From the NCBI GenBank assembly GCA_021229015.1, contig CM037781.1, positions 42,024,546-42,088,545 of the forward strand: a stretch of DNA of 64,000 bases. Direction: 5' to 3'. Of the stretch, positions 33,301-45,300 are shown in pieces. The position numbers and the translations under genes were made by a program. The notes under the pieces are model-generated. The model searched no databases, was not told the DNA's origin, and worked only from the letters and a program-made list of their open reading frames with translations. How positions within the stretch are numbered: the first letter of the stretch is position 1; each line of letters opens with the position of its first letter. The DNA is from Solen grandis (lineage: Eukaryota > Mollusca > Bivalvia > Adapedonta > Solenidae).

Positions 33301-36300
33301 ATATCAAACGATATAGTCCTAGAGTTCATTAAGTAATGTAATTTCTATCAGGATATTGTGTCACCATCGCTGCGAAGAAATTCAAGGCAAAAGGGAGTTT
33401 GCGGATAAAGCGTACGTACAGGGAATGTGACCCGCCCCCCGTAACATGTGATGAAGATGCTCATTACAGGACGGCCGATGGCTCTTGTAACAACCTCCTA
33501 AATCCTCGATGGGGACAGTCGGACCGTTTACAGAGTCGTCTGCTCCCTAACGCGTATGATGATGGTATGTCGTTTGCAATTTATGTCACGTTTTAGTACG
33601 GAAACAAATGGGGTAAAATTTCCTGATGTTAAGATTGATAATACGAGATTGAAGCAATGATATGAAATAAGTGTTATAATTTACTCTTGCGGACTTCATT
33701 TTATTGAGTATACGTATGTGATATTTGAAGCTCCTAAAATTGGCGTTTATGATGAATTCCAGGAGTTAGTCTCAATTCATCACTTACTTGAGTGTCTTTG
33801 ACTTAAACATCTATGATTCAATTTTCATTAAAGCTTAACTTCTTGTCTTCATTACCATTCAAAAACACTGGAAATAAAATATTTTGATACGTTTTTAAAT
33901 ATTTACGAAGAAAGGTCAAGCTGGTAGTCATATTTCATGTTTTGTTCTTCCTGCCTTCTGGGAAAAATAACTTAAAACGAAATCTCGAAGTAAAATGAAA
34001 TTTTTCATATTGCGTTTTACTTCCATGTGGACTTTCAAGACCAATCTTTAGGTCAGATCTAGTCCACAATTTTTAGCCCCATACCGGTGTTGCTCTCCAT
34101 CTGTCTGTCCATCTGTCTGTCCTTCAATCCTTCTGTCCGTCCTTCTGTCCGGAAATATGGATCCCGCTATAACTTGAAAACCGTTTAAGATAATATCATG
34201 AAACTTGGTTTATGAATAGATGGCAGTATGGAGATTCTGCACATCACTTTTTTTTCTCGGACTTAATTCTGGTTGCTATGGTAACGGAAAAATTATGCTA
34301 CTCACCGGTAGGGGACTCATGTGTTCCGTGCAACACCAGTTACTTGTTTAAGGCTGCGTTTGGTCATGAGAGGAGAAGCTTAACTGACTTTTCCAAATTG
34401 CAGGCTGTCCAGGTACAATTGAATGAGGTAGTCAATGGTTGAGCTGGTCTACATAAAATAACATATTGTTGTGTTTGTGATTCTGTTTTTGAGCAGTTGA
34501 AAAACAATGAATGGGAAAATCGGGGATTTAATTTTTTACTGCAAAAACTGGAAAGATATGTTTCAGTCGAACTCATTATCCAACACAGGTAAGAGTGTCC
34601 CGAGGGGCAAGTCAAGCAGTTTCTTACCTAGTCCCCGAATGGTCAGCATTGCACTTCACAAGGCAGATGCAGAGTTTGAACAAGAAGCGGATCATTCTTT
34701 ATTCGTGATGCAGTGGGGGCAATTTCTCGCCCACGACATTATAATTTCACCAGTAAGCAATGGTAAGTATCAGGCACCGACAAATGCTCCGTATGGGTAG
34801 TATAAGGCAATTTAAGGAAAAGTCCCTGTAATGGTTCCGCTATATTTCGGACCTCATGGCCTTTCACGGAAATAACAATGGTTTCCTAATGTTTCATTGG
34901 GGTACCTTGGTTATCTTGGTAGAGGTTAAGTGGTCCGAAATGTAGCGGAACCATTACAGGTATTTTACCTTAAAAATGGCACTCATTGATTATTTTGGTT
35001 ATCGCGTTTCTTTCCGGAGGAGTGCACGAGATTAAAGAGTACAAGTTTTAGAATTGCCAAAACGTTATTAACATAAAGAAGATACGTTAGCAAATATGAC
35101 CAAAAAAAGCGCCAAAGTAGCTCATTCACAGTTGATCGGTAGAAATTCTTTGTTTCCTGACAAATAAACTCGGCAAGAAAGACGCTATTTTAAACGCACC
35201 CCGGAATTCCGTTTCGATATAGAATGCGATATCTCCGAAACAGGTGCTTGCTGTATATTATGACACTTTTTACGACATCCCCGCCATTATAATAAAATAT
35301 TTTAGGAAAAGAAGTGGGAACATGCGTGAAGAGAGAGTATGATAGTTTATGTAACGGCATACGAGTATAAGTATATAATCCTAAATATAGGTATTATAAT
35401 TACACCGTTCGTAACGCTATAGTCTGTTATAGAGAAACCATCTATATTTTACAATCACAATCAATGTTGCCTTGGGTAATAATTCGGCTGTAGATTGGTT
35501 TTGATAGATATAATACAGACATTTTAAAACAATTTCTAAGTCGCTGGCAATTGGTGATCGAGCCGTTTTAACGTGCGTTTAAATTTTAAACTAATAATTC
35601 AAATTTCGTTTGAAACAAATCTGGACCGGTATAATTAATGAATGTTTATTGTAGCCCAATAACTGCACAAAACATGAGTGAATTGAACAGCTAAGAAATC
35701 AGTATTGAACCTTACCATGAGTACTAGGGAAACGTGGTCTTTTTTGTTTTTGTGATTGTTTTTTACCAATATGGTACAGAACTCACAATTATTTTGTTCA
35801 ACATATATAATCAAACCTATTTTACTATATGGGTCTGAAGTATTTGATTTTTCAAAGTAGTACTCAGTTGTAAGATTTCAAGAACGTTCTTGGCGTAAAA
35901 ATAGTACCCAAAATGATTTTTATTTAATGTGAAACTTGTCGTTTAGACTTCCATTCTTTGGGTGTAATTAATATGATAAAATACTGACTTAACGTTGTCA
36001 TGTAAGAAAAACATAAATATATTACCATAATATACAAAGTTATGTTAGAAGATATGGAAAGATACCAATCAAAACAATGCTGCGCAACGCATATTAAAAT
36101 ATTCTTAGCAGATTAGGTTTTTATGAAGTATGGGTATCGCAAGGGGAAGGTAACAGTGCAGGTGTACACGACAACTTCATACAAAATGTAGAAAGCAGAA
36201 TAAATGAATCAACAAGATCATCTTTTTATAAGAATATATTAGTTTTGAATTCCAGTATTATTTAAAGTGTATAAATATCGCAAAATACTGAATAGCGTTT

Positions 36301-39300
36301 AGTAAATTAAGATTAACAAACATCTCATAGACTTAGCATTGAAACAGGGAGATGGTCTAAAAAAGAATTATCAGAAAAACTTTGTCCATTATGTAATATT
36401 TAAAAAAGAAATCTATCTATATGGGAGAAAATTATGTTAGACTTTAATCAGAACTATAATATAAATTCATAATAGTGAGCACTGTATAAAGATAAAATTA
36501 AGGAAAGATACAAAATGAAAATTGGCTAAAATTATGTTTATTTCCTAGATTTTCTTTTACATGTATACGTACATGTCTACTGTGCATGTATATTTACATA
36601 TTTATAATCTGAATTATGAAAAATTATGTCCGCCATGTTCTGTAATGTTGATTTATGCATGTGTTTATTTAAAAATGATCATTGACTATTTCAGGCTATT
36701 TCATTTGTATTATGTCCTTTATTGTAAATAGGTTGTTACTAAAACTTGAAAACATATCTTAATTGACAGGATGTTTTAAATCCGAGTTGGTCTTAAAGCG
36801 AGGTGTTACTGTATAATTATAACTTTTGTTTGCAGCGGAAAACTGCTCCGGAATGTATGCCGAGTAAGTTTTACATGAATTTTTAACCTGAATGTCAAAT
36901 CAGTGACAAGCTGATTTAAAATATCCGAGCTTGTTTGTTCGGTTTTGCATCCCACCGACAATATAACTACAATTTGGATACCTTTGACATTTTAGTGCCA
37001 CGCTGCAGTATCACGCCGTAGACATGTGGCATGATACTAAACCCAGTCGTCACATTATCTTGACACCGGGCCAACCAGTCCTGGACCTACCCTCCATATG
37101 CATGTGCATTTGATATGTCGCGGATCGAACCCAGGACCTCCCGTTTTCAAAGTGCAATGTCAGTCATGTCTAGGATAGAACCATATTTACATTGGTGAAG
37201 TTAACGATATCAAGAGAACTTAAAGTTAATTACCTACTCCAAAGTTTTTTTGAAGAAGAAAGCAATGCACTTGTCCTTTAGTAATGAAAATTTAAACCTC
37301 GCCTTTCCCATTCATTTTTAGGTCCACTACTCGTGAATAGTATCTCAAGCAAAACGAAATCATTTGTTCTTTTGTATATACCAGGTTAACCATAGACCAG
37401 CTTTTATTTCTGTGTAGCTAGTGGATAGCGTGCAAGTCAATATTAAAACATCTGCGAACACTGAAAAGATCAATAGAATATGAAATACATGAAAGAGCAA
37501 AATCTTGTACTTTATTCAGATTATTCAGAAAGTTTTAAACTTAATCAAACAGAAAATATAACAAAATTAACATCACCAATTAAAATGCATCATTTGCATA
37601 ACCACACACCAAGAGTTGGAGTAAATCTGTACTTTGATAAAACATTATAAAATTAACATGTATATATTTACACATTACGAAAATAATATGTAACGGTAAA
37701 AATTTTATTAAAAAAAAAAAAAATGAATTAACTTGGTTTGGTCGCAACGGATGTATTTTAAAGCAGTTTTATGAAGATTATATTAACATGAAAGAAATAA
37801 AAAAGTATAAAATGTAGTTAGACACGCATTTAACTACGAATTTGATTATGTTCACTATGAAAGCGTAGTTTCCTTTGTTTTACAGCGATGAATGTTTTCC
37901 CATACCCATACCGGATGGTGACACTTACTTCATACCAGGGGAAAGCATGGATTTTGTGCGATCCCTCTCTCGCCTTAACTGTGATGGTAGTTTGCTTGCT
38001 AGTGAATCGTATGCGATATATTAATACCCCCCGCACAACGAAGTTGTAAGGGGGGTATACTGGATTTAGCTTGTCTGTCTGGCCGTCCGTCCGGCCGTCC
38101 GTCCGTCGGTTTCTTTTTCCGGGCCGTAACTCAAAAAGTATAAAAGGCATCAAGATGAAACTTCATATGTAGGTAGATCTCATTGAGGGGGCATGCAGTG
38201 ACCAAGAACCACAACTCTCTGTCGCGTTATTTTGGAGTTATTGCCCTTTGTAAGTTTTCATACTTAATTTTTGTCCGGGTCGTAACTCAAAAAGTATAAA
38301 AGGCATCAAGATGAAACTTCATATGTGGATAGATCTCATTGAGGGGGCGTGAAGTGACCAAGAACCATAACTGTCTGTCGCTTAATGGAGGAATTGTTCC
38401 CTGTAAAAGATCATACTTAATTTTTGTCCGGGTCGTAACTCAAAAAGTATAAAAGGCATCAAAATGAAACTTCAAGTGGATAGATCTCATTGAGGGGGCG
38501 TGAAGTGACCAAGAACCATAACTGTCTGTCGCTTAATTTAGGAGTTATTGCCCTTTGTATATTTTCATACTTTATTTTTGTCCTGGCCGTCTCTGACCTA
38601 CATGTTAATTGTATTAAAATCCATGTGACAAAGCGACATGCGGGGGGTATTTGCGCCATTACAATGGCAGTTCTAGTTATTTTTTCCAGTCAATAACATT
38701 ATACTACGTTGACAGTCATTTTTATTGTCAGATATATGCTCATGGATTTTCGTGTAGTGCAAGTACTTAAAACTTTGATATAAGTGAAAAAATAATTCCA
38801 CTACAAATTTCTTATTGAACACTTAGCTCTTGAATATGCCCAGATAATTTAGAGGTATACGCATTTGCTTCTCATGAGGTCATCATTTTATTATTATTTT
38901 TTGCGCCCAGACGAGAGGGAGCAGCTTAACTTACAGACGTCCTATATAGACGCCTCCATGGTTTATGGAGCAAGTGATGGAGAGCAGGCAGATTTGCGTA
39001 CACATACGGATGGTAATTTCAGATTGGTCGCTTTATCATGATATACAAAATAAATAAAAAAAAAAATACATTTTTTAATTAAGTTAAGATGATCTCAAAT
39101 GAAAAAGATTTTTATTTGTAATACTTAATTCAATGCCATTTTTTCAATTCAATATATTTCGTGTACATAACGGCCTCCAGCCCAAAATACAACACATGAG
39201 AATAACAAACATAGTAATTGTACCCTTTTTCTGCCTATTTAAAATGGTATCCAATATCTTTGATACATATATATCTAAGTTTTTAACTGTATTTCCATTG

Positions 39301-42300
39301 TCACTATTAAATCAATTATAAAACGATATATGGTGTTTCTGGCCATTTTACCAACTGAAGGGATAATTTGTGCAATTTCCTCACATCACATATAAGACAT
39401 TCGATAGATGCATTAAAATTCTCATTCCTCAATTACAGATATATTCTATCGTCTCGTGATACTTTCTGTCTTCCTACCTCTATATCTAAGTTATGATTTG
39501 AACATATAAAGAGTGCTAGTGTTTCCTAATCTTAAAAGGTATATTAATTTCTAGGTATTTTTCAGGCTCTAAACATTTAAATGTTTGTATGTATCACAAC
39601 GCGAGGACGTAACTATATCGTTTTGCCATGTGTGAGTCACACAGTCGCTTATTCGTTGTTTAAATGTATTCAATGTATACAGAAACAAATTTATATCACC
39701 TAAAGCCTAGTATAATATCCAGACATACCCAAAACCAAACCCAAACAACATATCTCTAACGAATGTTTCCCATCTGACTTCCCGTTTCATTGATAGATTT
39801 TAAAATTTTCTTGAATTTATACGGATATCTGTTACATGTATTTGGCATTTGCAATAGCTGACACGAGTATTTAATACATTTTGAGTAGTAAATACTATGT
39901 AATGGAAGTCGACCACATTCCCCATGAACAAGTGTGTTCTTATAAAATTCCCTTTTCGATTTTTACCCTGTGATTTATTTTGTTTGAGCTTTGAAATAAT
40001 TTTCTGTGTTTCATCATTTGTTATCGGCCAGTTTGAGTGGTCGTTATAGTCAATATTATTATAATGTCGAATGCACATGATGACTGTGTCATTTTTTAAA
40101 TATTTAAACAATAGAGATTTTGAAGAAAGAAAACTAATCAGTCAGCGAAATATAAGTATACTCTGAACCTAAAGTCTTTTTTTTTTTTTTTGACCGCATG
40201 TCCATTCTGCTTCTTTACTTTACACACGTTTTAAATGTTGCACTTGACATTTTATATCTTTGAAAGTCTATATCCGTACTTGTTCAGCGAAAACGCATAA
40301 TAAGTGAATATTTTAATAGTTTAGCTCGTATACAAGCTGAATCCCACCATGCAGGCTTGATTACACTATTGTTTCTTAGATTATGGGATCGTCGCATATT
40401 TTCCGCAGACGTTTTATATAAATGGATAATTCGGTCTATTGCACTCTTCAGATTTGAAGCCCCCATTTTTTTTTGCATAATACCATAATTCTAACTTATA
40501 CTGAATTACTAAACATATCTATCATGATTCATATTTTATGTGAATCTGTTTCTTGTATTTTATAATTTTATTAATATCACACCAAATATGTTAATGGCGG
40601 TACTGTAAGTGTATACTTGACATATGTTGCCCTCGATACACGAGTGTAGAACTATGTTGCCCTCGATACACGAGTGTATAACTATGTTGCCTTCGATACA
40701 CGAGTGTATGACTATGTTGCCCTCGATACACGAGTGTATGACTATGTTGCCTTCGATACACGAGTGTAGAACTATGTTGCCTTCGATACACGAGTGTATG
40801 ACTATGTTGCCTTCGATACACGAGTGTAGAACTATGTTGCCTTTGATACATGAATGTATGACTATTTTGCCTTCGATACACGAGTGTATGACTATGTTGC
40901 CTTCGATACACGAGTGTATGACTATATTGCCTTCGATACACGAGTGTATGACTATGTTGCTCTCGATACACGAGTGTATGACTATGTTGCTCTCGATACA
41001 CGTACAGGAGTGAGGAGTTAAGTAATATGATTATCAGTATTGTTTTTTCATTTGACCAGGACGGCTGAAGACGGTCGGTAGACGCCTTCCAGCTGACGTC
41101 AATGACGAATCCTGTATTTTGCAACAGCCGTTCGATGAAAACAACAACTACTGTCCAAAAGCAGGTATTCATTCCATGCCCTTATACGGATCCCTGAAGA
41201 GATATCGTCTAATTTTAGACAGGTTCATTCTATATTATTTCGTAATTACGAAATTATATTTTTTCTATATTTCGTTTAAAATGACGCCTCTTTTTTTTTT
41301 TTTTTTTTTTTTTTTTGAAAATAACTTGTTCACAAATGATTGGTAGAAACAATAGCAAACAATTCTACTTTCCCACGTGAATGTTGAGGAAATCTGTTTT
41401 CCTGATATCATTTCACCAGGCGACGCACGGGTGAATGAACAGCCAGGCTTAACCTCACTTCATTCCTTATTTGTCCGCGAGCACAACTTCCTTGTGTCGG
41501 GGTTGAAAGTACAAAACCCTCATTGGGACGACGAGCGTCTGTATCAAGAGGCCAGGAAAATCGTGGCTGCTGAGATTCAGTTCATCACATACAAGGAATT
41601 CCTACCAGAAGTCTTAGGAAAAAAGTATATGGCGAATAATGGTTTGGATCTGAAGGTAGGCTAAACAAAAACATTCGAAATCCGCAAATCCGGATAATGG
41701 GTTATCGCTTTTGTTGATATTCATGTATATCTGCGATTCTACGGATAAAATCAAATTGTAGAAAGAAGGAGCTAAACATTAATTAACTGAAGATTAATAA
41801 ACGAGTGATAAATTTCTTAATCCCCACTTAAACTCACTTTAGCTTGTTTGATAACCTTTTAGTATTATCCGTGTCTCATTTTGGTAGCCTTTTTTTGATA
41901 AATCAATCGTTTGTTCATGAGATAATTTGTAACATATATTGTCTCACAAAATAAATGTCTAATATGTAGCAAATACCTATCTGTTTAATATGTATTTGCC
42001 TGTAGCTATTTTTAAACAGCAATAACAATCTTGTCAAAATGACAAAATGTTAAACAGATTCATTCTATTGTATATGCTTTTAAGATACATTGAATTCAAT
42101 TTTAGTGGCAAACAATTGTTTACTTGTTTCATAAAATATCAAGTAAGTATAAACACCATGTATATGTTTTATACAAGTATTTTAAGACTTATTTACTATC
42201 ATGACAGTGAAGAATTTAAAGTATTTGGACCCTTTCCAGGAAGATGGTTTCCATGAGACATACAACGTTTCTGAAGATGCAACAATATTAAACTCCTTTG

Positions 42301-45300
42301 CGGTGGGTGTGTTGAGGTTTGGACACTCTCTGATCCCTCGGGCCTTTGGGATGATCGATGAAAACTACAATGTATTAGGGTCCGAGTCGCTACAGAACCT
42401 TTTCTTTGACCCAGACATGTATCACCAGGGCGGGGATATTGGGCAGGAAAATGTTCTTCGATGGGTGACTAACCAACCATGTCCTTTATCTGACAGGTAT
42501 GCAGTTACAGCCATGTAAGCAGACGGTTGTTTAATCGAGCTATGTTTAAGATATCCCTGTCTTGATACTTGTCCATTATTTAGTATAGTAAATTAGTCTT
42601 ACTACAAACTGCAAACACAGCGAAGCTGGTTCAATTTAGTAGTTGCTAAAGAGGACACAGTGGTATACTATTTCCTATATATACATAGGTACATATATAC
42701 GTACTACTGCTGGCAGCATTTTAAAGGTAGTAACTAGTTTCTAACGAGTGCCATATCAAACTACAAACGCATGTTATGACAAAAGATGACAAATGCAAAA
42801 TTATTTGATTGGGTTTAATGTCTAACAGATAGTATGTTTGTCATTTTGGAATTTTTGTCAACATGAAATAGATAAAGTGCTCTCCTAAGGAGATATCATA
42901 TTGCAGACGAGTGATATTTAATAAATACTTAACACAGTCATATTAACCTGAGCCTGGATTGACCAGCTTTTGAACAAGCTTTAGCAAGGTAAGAGAAATT
43001 TTTTAAACGGCGGCTTGCCGGCGGTTTTTAGTAGCCACAAACGCTTAAAAGGTCTTGCTGATTTTGCTGATGAGCATATTTGACACGACATGTTTAACTG
43101 TACCTCTCCGCGTTTAGTGCGGATCTATGCATTGTGATTCTGCACTGACGAATACGAGATATGAGTAGAATAAGCTGCAGAGACGCTTAATCATAACCGT
43201 ATCCGCTTTTTATGTGTTCTTGTTTGTTAACATGTTTTCTTTTACCATTATTTTACTCTGTAAACATCCATCTTAAGTGTGAACAATATATCCGTTACAC
43301 TTATAAATCAGAACAGCAACCTATAAGATCTACCCTTGTACTACTCCTGTAAAAAGAAAAAATAGTAGCGCTTCGCATGTTTGTAATTTGTCTAAAGTAG
43401 TTCATGCGTAATTTTGTATGATGGCGAGTTAGGTTTCTCCAAGAGCATTTCTTAACTTTGTAATAAATAGACAAGCATTCAAGTAATTTCAACTATCATG
43501 TACCTTGTCAATTTCTACACTTAAGTAACAGCAGTAGAATATATACATCAGGTCCTAGTGAATGACCTATTTTGAATGACCCTGACCCCGGATTGTTATG
43601 AAACAAGCAGAGAGCGGATTCGATTGTCTTTCTAAGCGACTGTAGTTGCAGGAAAGTGTGCGTGTGTGTGTCTATGTGTATTTTGTTATAGTTATTTGTT
43701 GTTGTTTTTTGCGTCACGTGGCTTTTGTCTCTATTATTTCAATACATAGTTAAAAATTATAGCTTATTCCTGTTAATCCCGCCGCCGTCTCTCAGCGCTT
43801 TGAGCGCTTTAATTACAAGGACTGGCATGTCGCGGCGGGGGATGACCCAGGACCTTGGGGTTGTTTTGTGAATGCTCAAACGGGTCAGTCAACCGTGCAG
43901 GTATATGGTAAGTATGAATGGTGAAATAGAGAAATGGTTTATATGAGCCTACACCATGCAAATGATATTGCCATTCAATTTAGAACAGTTATGCCACTGC
44001 CAGTAAAGATACATTATGTTTCCAGATTTTAATACTGTTTTGACTTATTGCTGCAGGAAAATGGAAGACAGTGTTACTCGATTTTTATTTCAAGACACAA
44101 ATGGCAACAGCTTTGACCTTGCGGCACTAAATATCCAACGGTAAGAAAAACATAAAACTAAAGATTTTCTATCACTAAAGATTATGTATTTCTCCTTAGG
44201 CCCAGCTTGCTTTCTTGTAATATATGTGCAAGAAGGAACCTGGTATGACGCGGCGTTACGTTACAAACGTGATTTCTGTATAGCGCAGCGAGGATATGAT
44301 AATACCATTCAGTTATGTTAGAGGATGGCTTACATCAACAGTACAACTCACTAAGACTTTCATCGTGGGGAAAACAGACAGCCCATTACTGTAGACTAAT
44401 ATATTATGTCGTGTATTAGGCATCAAATATTAGGACATGACCATTCTCATTGAAATTTGGCATTACTTATTTCGTGTTTTCGAAAATTAAAACCAATATA
44501 TTTAACCTATCACATAAAGTTTTTCGTGTTGGGACTTGTAATGGGTATTTCATATAGGTAAACATCAATATTTTATCCTGCTAATCAATATATGGTTTTA
44601 CTGTCGATTTAATGTTGTAGTGTTATGGCCAGAATAAACTAACACGAGACGATGGTGGCTGGCAATAGATTTATTCATTCCCCAAGGTATCTGGCAAGGT
44701 CGTGCTAGAGGTAGTCTTGAGGCTCTATCAAGATCTCTCTAGGTATCCCTAAAGATCTCTCTTGCTAGACCCTTGACCGGTCAGCTTATATATTGGTTGG
44801 TTACCATCCAGCCAGACAGTAACCATATGTATTAAATAATAACAAATATTTGTATTAACGACAGTCACAACTGAGACAGACGTTGCATAACTAATGCAAC
44901 GGTCCTGTTATAATCTTTAATTGTATCTATATATAATAATAGGTTAGTAACAATGAAAATGTAACAATAGCGTCTAGCTAGAGTCCAATAACATTACACT
45001 CCTTTTTTTCCCTACTTCAATTTACATTTGTAGTTGTCATGCCTGTCAAATAAATATATACATATATATTTTTCAATGAGTGATTACAATTGCAGTGGAG
45101 CGGTATGAAAATAATTAAACATGTATATGTATTTATATACAATGAAAGCACGCCTGCCATAAAAATAAAGACCAAAATTATTTTTACATATACATAACAA
45201 AAGAAACAAAATAAATGAACAGAATATTTGCAGCGATAATGCTGTATAATGTGATAGTTAAGTCCATTTTAAGGATTGGAATAACATCAGATTTTAATTA

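Larger units (their letters stand above)
30346..33351 (+). other. peroxidase intron 1
   Basis: Three kilobases, AT-rich. It contains an open exon-like segment at 31989-32156 (listed separately), a tRNA-like worn fragment near 32545-32630 with B-box-like GAGCTCGATCC on the minus strand, and the TTAA-flanked element at 32893-33113. Confidence 0.5.

Noticed and set aside
40591..41172. 193-codon minus-strand frame and 129-codon plus-strand frame with 10-residue repeats
   Set aside because: Both are translations of the 30-bp minisatellite in peroxidase intron 6; period divisible by three keeps them open.
43798..43909. Exon-like open segment with acceptor and GTAAGTA donor in peroxidase intron 9
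   Set aside because: Its reverse strand matches a SINE B-box region, the peptide is not peroxidase-like, and inclusion breaks the phase between exons 9 and 10.
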